Shown: positions 1 to 8,369 of the stretch, piece by piece
Layout: each line of letters opens with the position of its first letter
Numbering within the stretch: the stretch's first letter is position 1
Source: JAIBAJ01 sp965284645
GTDB taxonomy: Bacteria > Bacteroidota > Bacteroidia > JAIBAJ01
Length of the DNA stretch: 64,000 bases
Assembly (NCBI GenBank): GCA_965284645.1
Contig: OZ260106.1
Location: 2,480,001 to 2,544,000 of the forward strand
Direction of reading: 5' to 3'
Translations under genes and position numbers: made by a program
The notes under the pieces: generated by a model
What the model was told of the DNA's origin: nothing
What the model saw: only the letters and a program-made list of their open reading frames with translations
Database searches by the model: none

Positions 1-377
1 TAAAAAGAGGCTTATTCCCTTTTCAAGTTTTAGCCTCACTTCGAAGCTTGATGTCGGAACGAAAAGCATTAGACCTTTGTATTCGTGCAGCAAGTTTAAC
101 TGCCCAAGAAGCCAAGGAACTTGGTATTGTTACCCATATTTGCTCAAAGGAAAATCTTGATTCTGAAATCCATTCCTTTTTGGAATCCCTTAAGAAACTC
201 TCCCCAACGGCCATTCGCAAAGGAATGCAGGCCTCTGCTGAATTAAGGAATGTTCCTGAAATTGAACAGCATCTTTTTCTGAAAAATAAACTTAACGATA
301 TTGTAACTACCAAGGATGCTGCAGAAGGAATTATGGCCTTCGTTGAAAAACGTGAACCAAGGTGGACAGGAGAATAA
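1..377 (+). CDS. Enoyl-CoA hydratase/isomerase family protein, C-terminal part (cut by window edge)
   Basis: This is the C-terminal part of a crotonase-fold acyl-CoA hydratase or isomerase, an enzyme of fatty-acid or amino-acid catabolism. The frame is open to the left edge; the residues before the first in-frame ATG (position 51) read KRGLFPFQVLASLRSL, matching the crotonase segment 'GLFPF..ml..l', so that ATG is internal and the real start lies outside the window. The next segment, ALDLCIRAASLTAQEAKELGIV, has the family pattern of a helix, a small-residue turn, then 'A.EA...GlV'. The oxyanion-hole glycines would lie in the missing N-terminal part, so the exact substrate cannot be judged. 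It ends 3 bases before a rhomboid gene and is probably cotranscribed with it. Confidence 0.85.
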   Translation, partial: KRGLFPFQVLASLRSLMSERKALDLCIRAASLTAQEAKELGIVTHICSKENLDSEIHSFLESLKKLSPTAIRKGMQASAELRNVPEIEQHLFLKNKLNDIVTTKDAAEGIMAFVEKREPRWTGE

Positions 378-380
378 ACC

Positions 381-989
381 ATGACATTCATTATTTTAAT
401 TGCCACCTGCGTGGTTTCTGTACTCTGCTTTTATAACCAAAGCTTGTTCTATAAATTGGATTTTCAACCCTATGAAATCCAAAGAAATCCAATGAAGGAA
501 CTTCATCGTTTCCTTACCCATGGATTTATCCATGCCGATTGGATGCATTTGTTGTTCAATATGCTTTCATTTTTCTTTTTTGCAGGAACAGTAGAAATGG
601 TGTTTCAAGTGAAATTCCCCGAACGAGCTATACTCTATTTCCTTCTGCTGTATATCGGAGGAATTTTTATGAGTGTAATCCACACCTATGAAAAGCATAA
701 AAATGATATCCATTACCATGGAGTAGGTGCCTCTGGCGGAGTAAGTGCAGTGATGATGGCGAGTGTAATCTATTTTCCTTTAAACGAAATTTGCCTTTAT
801 GGAATTCTTTGTTTCCCAGGAATTATTTGGGCTATTGTTTATTTAGTGTACTCCTTTTTTATGGGACGTCGAGGTGGCGATTATATTAATCATGATGCTC
901 ACTTTATTGGTGCAGTTTATGGAGTGGCAATTACCTTGATTCTGGATAGACATGCCTTGTCTGGATTTCTTTCTCAACTAACACAATAA
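381..989 (+). CDS. Rhomboid family intramembrane serine protease
   Basis: A polytopic inner-membrane protease of 202 residues that would cleave transmembrane segments of other proteins. The catalytic serine is in the G-A-S-G motif at about Ser118, and the partner histidine is in the segment N-H-D-A-H-F-I-G at about His174, followed by the small-residue helix GAVYGVA typical of the last rhomboid core helix. The loop motif H-A-D-W-M-H-L-L-F-N-M near residues 51-61 is the usual rhomboid L1/TM2 sequence. There are six or so hydrophobic segments and no extra soluble domain. The ATG is 3 bases after the upstream stop, so the two genes are likely one transcript. The substrate is unknown. A second rhomboid lies at 19348. 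Confidence 0.93.
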   Translation: MTFIILIATCVVSVLCFYNQSLFYKLDFQPYEIQRNPMKELHRFLTHGFIHADWMHLLFNMLSFFFFAGTVEMVFQVKFPERAILYFLLLYIGGIFMSVIHTYEKHKNDIHYHGVGASGGVSAVMMASVIYFPLNEICLYGILCFPGIIWAIVYLVYSFFMGRRGGDYINHDAHFIGAVYGVAITLILDRHALSGFLSQLTQ

Positions 990-1175
990 AGGAAACACTG
1001 TTCGGAAATGAACAATCGCAACCGAAAATGATCATTGATAAATCTAACCTTGTTTTTTAACCTTTTCTATTTCAGTTATTTAAGTAATTATTTCCTGTTG
1101 GCATAAAGTTCGTAATTCAAGCAGACTTTAAAAACAAAATAAACTACTATTGCAACCTTAATTTTTACAACGCAG

Positions 1176-3989
1176 ATGAAAAAAATGCTTTTTACAGCGA
1201 GCGTGATTGGACTAAGCCTTCAATCCTTTGGTCAGGCCAAATTGATTGAAAAAATTACGGCAAAAGCCAATGAACCAAGCATTCCCTATGAACGGTATCA
1301 ACTTCCAAATGGATTGACAGTATTGATACATGAAGACCACAGCGATCCTATTGTACATGTGGATGTTACCTATCACGTAGGAAGCGCCCGTGAAGAATTG
1401 GGACGTAGCGGTTTTGCCCACTTTTATGAACATATGATGTTCCAAGGCTCTGACCATGTGGAAGACGAACAGCATTTCAAATTGGTTTCAGAGGCCGGTG
1501 GACAAATGAATGGAAGTACCAACACCGACCGAACCAACTATTTCGAAACCCTTCCATCCAACAAATTGGAAATGGCGCTGTGGCTTGAATCAGATCGTAT
1601 GGGTTGGTTATTGGATGCGGTTACCCAACAAAAATTCGAAATTCAACGGGCAACGGTAAAAAACGAACGCGGTCAAAATTACGACAACCGTCCATATGGT
1701 TTAATTTATGAGAAGTTGGGTCAAGCTATTTATCCTTATGGTCACCCCTATTCTTGGAGCACCATAGGATACCTCGAAGAGCTTGATCGTGCTACTTTGG
1801 ATGATTTGAAAAAATTCTTCCTTCGTTGGTACGGTCCGAACAATGCCGTGCTTACAGTAGCTGGGGATGTGAAAAAGGACGAAGTTTTAACCCTTGTAGA
1901 AAAATACTTTGGTCCTATCAACCGCGGTCCGGAAGTGAATAAAATGGATGCTGCCAAAATCAAATTGGAAGCTGATCGCTACATTTCATACGAAGATAAT
2001 ATCCGTTTCCCTGCCATCGTGATGTCATTCCCTACGGTTCCAAATTTTCACGCCGACGAGCCAGCCTTAGATGTTTTATCTGATATCTTGGGTGGTGGAA
2101 AAAATTCTATCTTCTTCAAGAACTTTGATAAAGCTCAAATCGCTGTACAGTCTTCTGTTTCACATCCTTGTATGGAACTAGGTGGACAATTTACACTTTC
2201 AGTTTTTGCTCTTCCAGGAAGCAACTTGGCTGATATGGAAAAGAAGATTAGAGAAGCCTTGGTTGAATTTGAAACAAGAGGTGTTTCGGAGGATGATTTG
2301 AATAGTTACAAAGCACGTCACGAATCCCAAGTTTTCCAAGGACTTGAAACAGTTGCCGGGAAAGCCGGACAATTGGCTCAATACCACACCATTCTTGGAA
2401 ATCCAAACTTTATAGGTAAAGATATCGAGCGTTATAATAAGGTAACCAAAGAGGATGTAATTCGTGTGTACAACCAATATATTAAAGGTCAAAAGGCTGT
2501 TATTTTAAGTGTTGTTCCAAAAGGACAAGCCAATCTAGCCGCTTCAAAAGATAATTTTACTCCCAAATTTACTACCGCTGATTTCAAACCAGATAACAAA
2601 CAGTATGAAGGTTTGACCTATAAAAAGCCCGCCAAAGAAGCTGATAAATTTGATCGTTCCAAAATCCCTGGATCTGGAGCCAATCCAGTAATGAAAGTGC
2701 CTACCGTTAAAAAAGGCAATTCAAACGGTTGTGAATACATTATTACTCCTTACGATGAATTGCCAATCGTGAGTCTTTCTTTAATGTTCAAAGCCGGTCA
2801 CCGTTACGAACCAGCTGATAAATCAGGTTTGGCTTCATTGACAGCTAGTTTGATGGATGAAAGTACAAAGAAATACTCGACCGAGGCTATTGCCATGGAG
2901 TTGGATAAAATGGGTAGCGAAATCAGTATCGAATCCAATGATGACGATATTACTTTCAATGTATTCTGTTTGAAGAAAAATCTTTCAAAAACGCTTGAAA
3001 TACTTGAAGAAAAGGTGATTAATCCTGCCTTTAACCAAGAAGATTTTGAGCGTAAAAAAGCGGAACAATTGGAATATATAGCCAATCAGGTTACCCAAGC
3101 CAGAGCTCTTGCTGAAAATGGTTTTAGAAGCAAATTATATAAGTCAACCAGTATCCTATCTATTCCTCAAAATGGTACGGCTGAGTCTGTGGAAAAAATA
3201 ACCTTGGACGATGTGAAAAAGTACCATGGTGCACTTTCAATTAAAAATGCCCGCATTGTGGTTGTTGGTTCAGTTTCAGATGCTGATCTTAGCCCAATCC
3301 TGAAATCTTTGGCCAGCAAGCCTACCAATGGAAGTACTTTGGTTTCAGATAAAGGGGAATACAACAGTTTCAATGGTTTTAAAATCTATTTTATACCAAA
3401 AGAAAAAGCACCTCAATCTGAAATCAGAATTGGGTATGTGGCCTTGCCTTACGATGCTACTGGTGTTTATTATAAAACATCTGTTGCTAATTTTCCTTTT
3501 GGTGGCAATTTCAATTCTCGCATCAATTTGAATCTTCGCGAAAAAAGAGGATTTACCTACGGAACTCGCTCTGGATTTGAAGCTTCGGATTTGTCAGGAC
3601 CATTCTACATTACCGGTGGTTTCAAAGGAGTAGTAACCGATAGTTCAATGATCGAATTGGTAGGTGAATTGAAAAATTTCCACCAAAAAGGTATTACCGA
3701 AGAGGAATTGACCTTCACCAAAAGCTCTTTGGGCCAAGCTGATGCGCTTAAATTCGAAGCCCCTCCTCAAAAAGGAAGGTTCTTGAAACGTTTGCTTGAC
3801 TATAAGTTGGAACCAAGCTATTTGGAAAAACAAAATGAAATCCTAAAAAGCCTTACAGTTAAGGAATTGAACGAAAACATCAGTAAATACTTTAATTTGC
3901 AAAACATGGTTTCCGTAGTTGTTGGTGATCCAAAAAACATCGAGAAACTAAAAGCAGCTGGTTTCACTGTTGAAGAAGTAAAACCATAG
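1176..3989 (+). CDS. M16 family zinc metallopeptidase, two-domain, secreted
   Basis: A 937-residue insulinase-family peptidase. Residues 1-20 are a signal peptide ending FGQ-A, so it acts in the periplasm or beyond. The inverted zinc motif HxxEH is present as H82-F-Y-E85-H86, and the third ligand is Glu164 in N-E-R-G-Q-N. The C-terminal half is the second M16 domain, which lacks HxxEH but has the conserved REKRGFTYG segment near residue 787 that contacts substrate. The fused two-domain form of about 930 residues is common in Bacteroidota and is thought to degrade short peptides. The start is a normal ATG; a weak -7 box TACTATTG is at 1145-1152. A strong terminator follows, so it is probably a single-gene unit. 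Confidence 0.95.
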   Translation: MKKMLFTASVIGLSLQSFGQAKLIEKITAKANEPSIPYERYQLPNGLTVLIHEDHSDPIVHVDVTYHVGSAREELGRSGFAHFYEHMMFQGSDHVEDEQHFKLVSEAGGQMNGSTNTDRTNYFETLPSNKLEMALWLESDRMGWLLDAVTQQKFEIQRATVKNERGQNYDNRPYGLIYEKLGQAIYPYGHPYSWSTIGYLEELDRATLDDLKKFFLRWYGPNNAVLTVAGDVKKDEVLTLVEKYFGPINRGPEVNKMDAAKIKLEADRYISYEDNIRFPAIVMSFPTVPNFHADEPALDVLSDILGGGKNSIFFKNFDKAQIAVQSSVSHPCMELGGQFTLSVFALPGSNLADMEKKIREALVEFETRGVSEDDLNSYKARHESQVFQGLETVAGKAGQLAQYHTILGNPNFIGKDIERYNKVTKEDVIRVYNQYIKGQKAVILSVVPKGQANLAASKDNFTPKFTTADFKPDNKQYEGLTYKKPAKEADKFDRSKIPGSGANPVMKVPTVKKGNSNGCEYIITPYDELPIVSLSLMFKAGHRYEPADKSGLASLTASLMDESTKKYSTEAIAMELDKMGSEISIESNDDDITFNVFCLKKNLSKTLEILEEKVINPAFNQEDFERKKAEQLEYIANQVTQARALAENGFRSKLYKSTSILSIPQNGTAESVEKITLDDVKKYHGALSIKNARIVVVGSVSDADLSPILKSLASKPTNGSTLVSDKGEYNSFNGFKIYFIPKEKAPQSEIRIGYVALPYDATGVYYKTSVANFPFGGNFNSRINLNLREKRGFTYGTRSGFEASDLSGPFYITGGFKGVVTDSSMIELVGELKNFHQKGITEEELTFTKSSLGQADALKFEAPPQKGRFLKRLLDYKLEPSYLEKQNEILKSLTVKELNENISKYFNLQNMVSVVVGDPKNIEKLKAAGFTVEEVKP

Positions 3990-4010
3990 TTTAGTTTTTT
4001 GAACTTGTTC

Positions 4011-4046
4011 AAAGCCCTCGGACTTTTGTTCGGGGGCTTTTTTTTT
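4011..4046 (+). terminator. Intrinsic terminator after the M16 peptidase gene
   Basis: The arms AAAGCCCTCG (4011-4020) and CGGGGGCTTT (4031-4040) pair along 10 bases with one T-G wobble across a 10-base loop. They are followed directly by a run of T. It ends transcription 22 bases past the peptidase stop codon. Confidence 0.9.
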
Positions 4047-4062
4047 CTTTCAAGCTACATGA

Positions 4063-4290
4063 TTAAACCCAGATTACGCATTAGAAATGCATAAACGATT
4101 AACCAGTTGTAAATCAATTTGCATGGCCAAATTGATAACAACTGCTAAATCGTGGTAAACCCAACTAAATCAAGTAGATCGGATTAAAAAATCCTCCTAT
4201 TGGTTAATTTGGGTTAAACCGAATGGACAAAATATATAGTCCAATTCTATTGTTGCTTTTAGAAGAAAAACTGGACTATTATTCCGTAAC
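4063..4290 (-). repeat. R2 repeat copy a (minus orientation)
   Basis: AT-rich dispersed repeat. Positions 4063-4149 are a near-identical reverse complement of 44991-45076 (about 85 bases, few differences) and contain the imperfect inverted arms CAGTTGTAAATCAATTTG and CAAATTGATAACAACTG. Positions 4156-4216 match the 'aataggagg...cgaactacttgat' module found in five of the six copies. After this comes a segment with AGTCCAATT at 4238-4246 and a matching ACTGGACT further on. No coding capacity. Read with 4398-4539 it forms a composite R2-R1 unit. Confidence 0.85.
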
Positions 4291-4397
4291 CTCGGCCTAT
4301 ACCATAGTACTTCTCGAACTAGCCTTTTGACTATCCCTTAAATCACATTGGGATGAAATGCAAATGCCAAGATCCAGTACAATGCTATGCGGAGGTG

Positions 4398-4539
4398 TCG
4401 GGCAAGGATAGAAACGGATAGCCCACAGGGATGCAGAGGTACGAAGCAGACCGAGGACTAGAAGTGAATAGCCTGACCCAACCGCCCTTATAAATGGTAA
4501 AATAATGGTAGAATGGTTTTAGGCGGTTGGGGGCCCGCC
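4398..4539 (-). repeat. R1 structured repeat, copy 1 (minus orientation)
   Basis: One of nine dispersed copies of a non-coding element. It begins CGGGCAAGGATAG, continues with GGATAGCCCACAGGGATGC and GAGGACTAGAAGTGAATAGCC, then carries the stem CCCAACCGCC / GGCGGTTGGG (arms near 4477 and 4522) and ends GGGGGCCCGCC. The upstream linker 4346-4397 is also shared with the copies at 16826 and 44673. It faces an inverted copy at 4674. Confidence 0.9.
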
Positions 4540-4632
4540 AAATACTAATTTATAAAACGATTTTTGGGTTTAAGTATTGCAGTTGTTTGAGTTTGGGTAA
4601 AGGAATGAAATACAATAACTTAATTAGTTTTT

Positions 4633-4667
4633 TCTATTTTCTATTTTCTATTTTCTAATTTCTAATT
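4633..4667. repeat. Heptamer tandem repeat
   Basis: Five head-to-tail 7-base units: TTCTATT three times, then TTCTAAT twice. It sits just before the end of the R1 copy at 4674. Similar heptamer arrays occur at 57972 and 42064. Confidence 0.9.
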
Positions 4668-4673
4668 CCTTAG

Positions 4674-4828
4674 GCGTGCCCCCAACCGCCAAAACCGCCT
4701 TGACAAAAAAAATAATTGACTGCAAGGGCGGTTGGGTCAGGCTATCGCTAATACTCCTCGGTCTGACTTCCCCCGAAGGGGTTCGGGGTCCGCATCCCTG
4801 TGGGGTATCACGCTCTATCCTTGCCCGA
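4674..4828 (+). repeat. R1 structured repeat, copy 2 (plus orientation)
   Basis: Begins GGCGTGCCCCCAACCGCC, the first arm of the stem with GGCGGTTGGG at 4728-4737. Then comes the conserved block GGTCAGGCTAT, an apical arm with CCCCGAA / TTCGGGG, and it ends GCTCTATCCTTGCCCGAG. It is inverted relative to the copy at 4398, with 134 bases between them. The rest of 4829-5019 holds nothing I recognise except the mutS leader. Confidence 0.9.
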
Positions 4829-5019
4829 GGGTTCTCCGTGCCTGGCATTGGTAATAGAATCTAATGGCCGCTTTTCAAACCTTATTTTTGTTAAGGTAAA
4901 AGACCCATCCCTGTATTTGATTACCTGCTTTTGATAAGGGTCGAACAGTGAAAAATAGTGGAAAAGTTTAAGGAGATTGGTGTGGAATTTCAAAGGGAAA
5001 TCCCCAAATTTGTGACCTG

Positions 5020-7653
5020 ATGAGTAAGGAAAGCACGGCGAACGAAACCCCTTTAATGAAGCAATACAATGGTATCAAGGCTAAACACCCGGATGCTATT
5101 TTGCTGTTTCGGGTTGGTGATTTTTACGAGACTTTTGGAGAGGATGCAGTTAAAGCCTCCAAAGTTTTAGGAATAGTGCTTACCAAGCGAGGCAATGGAT
5201 CTGCTACAGAAGTAGCTTTGGCCGGTTTCCCGCACCATTCCCTCGAAACCTATCTGCCAAAATTGGTCCGAGCCGGCTATCGAGTAGCAGTTTGCGACCA
5301 GTTGGAGGATCCAAAATTCACCAAAACCATTGTTAAGCGGGGAATTACAGAAATGGTTACCCCGGGTGTAACCTTCAACGATCATATTCTCGAAGCCAAA
5401 TCCAATAATTTCCTTGCCGCAATTTGGTGGGATAAGAGCAACTATGGCTTGGCTTTTATGGATGTTTCCACTGGTGAATTTCTGACCGGTTTGGGCGACA
5501 AGGAATATGCCGAAAAGCTGCTTCAAAGCTTCAAACCCGGTGAAATTCTCTATCCTAAAAATTATAAAACCTATTTCCGCGACCATTTCGGCGGATTAAG
5601 TTCTGAATTTGGTTTGGATGATTGGGTTTTTACGTCTGAATATACTGAAGAATTACTTCTCAAACATTTTGGTACCAAATCGCTTAAAGGTTTTGGTATC
5701 GAAAAAATGGGGTTGCATACGATTGCTGCCGGTGCCGCCTTGCACTACCTTTCCGAAACTCGTCACGATAGGCTTAAACATATTACTAAACTTCAGCTAA
5801 TTGAAGAAGAGCACTTTGTTTGGTTGGACAAGTTTACCGCTCGAAATCTCGAAATTTTTTCCACCAATGGTCCAGGCGGTACTTGCCTCGTCGATGTCCT
5901 TGACCAAACGTCTACCCCAATGGGAGGTTGTTTACTTAAACGCTGGATTTCGCTTCCATTAAAAAATAGAAAGGCTATTGAAGACCGTTTGGAAGCTGTC
6001 AATGCACTTAAAGAAAATCCGGAATTTCGCTCCAATTTAATTCAATACTTGTCTCAAATTGGGGATGTTGAACGGCTCATGTCCAAGATAGCAGCCGCCC
6101 GTATCAATCCACGGGAAGCAGTATTGTTAAAGAAGACCTTGGAACTTACGGAGCCAATAAAAGAGCTTTGCCTGCAATCAACCTGTTTGCCCATCAAAAG
6201 GATAGGTGAGCAGCTCAACCTGTGTGAAAGTATGCGGGATAAGATAAGCCAAGAATTGCAAGACGATCCTCCGGTTTTGGTTAATAAAGGAAATGTGATT
6301 AAACCGGGAATTAATGCTGAATTGGACGAGTTGCGTCACATTAGTAGTTCAGGAAAGGAGTATTTACTTGAAGTTCAACAAAGAGAAGCTTTGCGCACTG
6401 GAATCACCTCCTTGAAAGTGGCTTATAATCAGGTTTTCGGTTATTATATTGAAGTTACAAATGCCCATAAAAGTCGGGTGCCCGAAGATTGGATACGAAA
6501 ACAGACACTAACCAATGCGGAACGTTATATAACCGAGGAATTAAAGGAATATGAGACCAAAATACTTGGTGCAGAAGAGAAAATTCTTGCCCTTGAAACC
6601 CGACTTTTCGAGGAGTTGGTGCTTTCTTTGGCAGAGTACACCGAATCGGTACAATTGAATTCAAGTTTATTGGCTAAATTAGATTGTCTGTGCAACTTTG
6701 CTCATATTGCTACAGAATACAATTATGTGAAGCCACAATTGAATGATGAATTGGCGCTTAAAATTGTCCAAGGTCGTCATCCAGTTATTGAAAGATTAAT
6801 ACCTGTGGGCGAACAATATGTGCCCAATGATATCCTGCTCGATCCAGAAGATTGCCAAATAATAATCCTTACCGGACCAAATATGTCTGGTAAATCAGCC
6901 CTTTTGCGACAAACTGCCTTAATTGTGGTGCTTGCTCAAATTGGTTGCTTTGTTCCAGCTCAGAGTGCAAGTATTGGAGTGGTCGATAAGATTTTCACTA
7001 GGGTAGGGGCTTCCGATAATTTAAGTTCGGGCGAAAGTACCTTTATGGTTGAGATGAATGAAACGGCCAGTATCCTAAATAACCTAACGCCTCGCTCCTT
7101 GGTGATTTTGGACGAAATCGGACGAGGTACAAGCACCTATGATGGTATTTCCATCGCATGGTCAATAACGGAATTCCTTCATGAAAATGGAACAGCTCGC
7201 CCAAAAACAATGTTCGCTACGCATTACCATGAATTAAATGAACTCGAAAAGTCATTGGCAAGGGTTAAAAATTTCAGCATAGCCATTAAGGAAATCAATA
7301 AAAAAATAATCTTCTTACGTAAGTTGGTGGAAGGTGGAAGCGAACATAGCTTTGGTATACATGTGGCGCAAATGGCTGGAATGCCTAAAAAAGTAATCGA
7401 AAGGGCTAATCAAATTCTGTCTCATTTAGAAAAAGATCATTCTTCTGAGGCATTAACCGATAAAAAATCGAATAAAAAGGAAAAAGGTTCGGTTGGGACA
7501 ACGCAGCCTGATTACCAACTTAGTATTTTTCAGTTAGACGATCCTGTTTTATCCCAAATTAAGGAAGAGATTATTCATATCGACATCAATACCTTAACGC
7601 CTGTTGAAGCCTTGATGAAATTGAATGAAATAAAACGGGTTCTTGGGAAATAA
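5020..7653 (+). CDS. mutS: DNA mismatch repair protein MutS
   Basis: The mismatch-recognition ATPase of methyl-independent mismatch repair, 877 residues, the usual MutS1 length. The N-terminal mismatch-binding motif is present as G-D-F35-Y-E37 (the Phe-x-Glu that stacks on the mispaired base). The core, lever and clamp regions follow. The ABC-type ATPase has Walker A GPNMSGKS at residues 619-626, the signature segment S-S-G-E-S-T-F-M-V-E-M, and Walker B I-L-D698-E699-I-G-R-G-T-S-T. The ATG is at 5020 with no clear Shine-Dalgarno sequence. The convergent gene at 7656 begins 2 bases after the stop, so the two transcripts must overlap. MutL is not in the window. Confidence 0.98.
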   Translation: MSKESTANETPLMKQYNGIKAKHPDAILLFRVGDFYETFGEDAVKASKVLGIVLTKRGNGSATEVALAGFPHHSLETYLPKLVRAGYRVAVCDQLEDPKFTKTIVKRGITEMVTPGVTFNDHILEAKSNNFLAAIWWDKSNYGLAFMDVSTGEFLTGLGDKEYAEKLLQSFKPGEILYPKNYKTYFRDHFGGLSSEFGLDDWVFTSEYTEELLLKHFGTKSLKGFGIEKMGLHTIAAGAALHYLSETRHDRLKHITKLQLIEEEHFVWLDKFTARNLEIFSTNGPGGTCLVDVLDQTSTPMGGCLLKRWISLPLKNRKAIEDRLEAVNALKENPEFRSNLIQYLSQIGDVERLMSKIAAARINPREAVLLKKTLELTEPIKELCLQSTCLPIKRIGEQLNLCESMRDKISQELQDDPPVLVNKGNVIKPGINAELDELRHISSSGKEYLLEVQQREALRTGITSLKVAYNQVFGYYIEVTNAHKSRVPEDWIRKQTLTNAERYITEELKEYETKILGAEEKILALETRLFEELVLSLAEYTESVQLNSSLLAKLDCLCNFAHIATEYNYVKPQLNDELALKIVQGRHPVIERLIPVGEQYVPNDILLDPEDCQIIILTGPNMSGKSALLRQTALIVVLAQIGCFVPAQSASIGVVDKIFTRVGASDNLSSGESTFMVEMNETASILNNLTPRSLVILDEIGRGTSTYDGISIAWSITEFLHENGTARPKTMFATHYHELNELEKSLARVKNFSIAIKEINKKIIFLRKLVEGGSEHSFGIHVAQMAGMPKKVIERANQILSHLEKDHSSEALTDKKSNKKEKGSVGTTQPDYQLSIFQLDDPVLSQIKEEIIHIDINTLTPVEALMKLNEIKRVLGK

Positions 7654-7655
7654 GC

Positions 7656-8312
7656 CTATTGTTTGCGTTTATCCTTTAAATCTCCATTTTTCCAAGCCTG
7701 GATAAACTTAGCCCAGGCAATTGGATTAAAAATGTTGTAAGTTGGATATTGGCCTGAATTGTACAAAATGGCTGTTTGGCGTTGCATGGCCAATGCGTAA
7801 TTTTCCTTTCCATCCATGGTAAGGGTTTGGAATTTCTCAAGTAAGATTTGCTGGTCCAAATTTAGCTTAGCCCTTTCGTAATCATCATTTGGAATATTCA
7901 AATTCATAAAAGCTTGTCTAAATTGATCCCTAGAAGGAAAGGCATAAATTGAAATCTCTTTCAATAAAATTTTATCAGGAAGTAGAATTTGAATTAGGCT
8001 GTACCGATTCCCGGACAATGAATCAGGAATGATATATTCCGCTTTCTTAAATCCTAAACAAGAAAAGGAAATGGTATCACCTTTGGCTGCTACAAAAGAA
8101 AAGAATCCATAGTAATCGCAAAGTGTTCCACGGTAGGAGCCTTTAATTGAAACAGAGGTATAAGGAACAGGGGTTAAACTATCATGGGTTAACACAACGC
8201 CTGAAAATTGAACCAATTCTTTTTCCTTTTTGGAAGCTGATTCTTGGGAGAAGGCTTCCAAAGTAAAACAGATGAAAACCAAAAAAATAGAGGATTTAAA
8301 AAAGCTGTTCAT
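7656..8312 (-). CDS. Exported protein with carboxypeptidase-like regulatory (CarboxypepD_reg-like) domain
   Basis: A 218-residue protein with a clear signal peptide (residues 1-23, ending EAFSQ). Residues about 33-95 have the beta-sandwich pattern of the carboxypeptidase regulatory-like domain seen at the N-terminus of TonB-dependent receptors: 'GvV.....pvp.tsVsikG...Gt..d..G.fsf....GD.i.fs.lGfk'. Residues 130-218 are an alpha-helical tail with no family I recognise. It is a free-standing version, probably periplasmic or outer-membrane attached. The -7 box TAATTTTG (minus strand, plus positions 8320-8327) lies 7 bases before the ATG. Function unknown. Confidence 0.8.
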   Translation of the reverse strand: MNSFFKSSIFLVFICFTLEAFSQESASKKEKELVQFSGVVLTHDSLTPVPYTSVSIKGSYRGTLCDYYGFFSFVAAKGDTISFSCLGFKKAEYIIPDSLSGNRYSLIQILLPDKILLKEISIYAFPSRDQFRQAFMNLNIPNDDYERAKLNLDQQILLEKFQTLTMDGKENYALAMQRQTAILYNSGQYPTYNIFNPIAWAKFIQAWKNGDLKDKRKQ

Positions 8313-8369
8313 GACGTTACAAAATTATCCCTAATTCTTTGAATCGGTGCACAAAAGAAGTTAATTTGC

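Noticed and set aside
989..1175. Hairpin TGTTC/GAACA just after the first rhomboid gene
   Set aside because: Only five pairs with no T-run; too weak for a terminator.
4648..4864. Short frames over the R1 repeats (also at 22331, 22539, 43022 and 44597)
   Set aside because: Frames are not conserved between R1 copies while the stems are, so the repeats are non-coding.
5167..5586. 139-residue open frame antisense to mutS
   Set aside because: It lies fully within the well-conserved mutS coding region, has no promoter box or family features, and its composition is that of a shadow frame.
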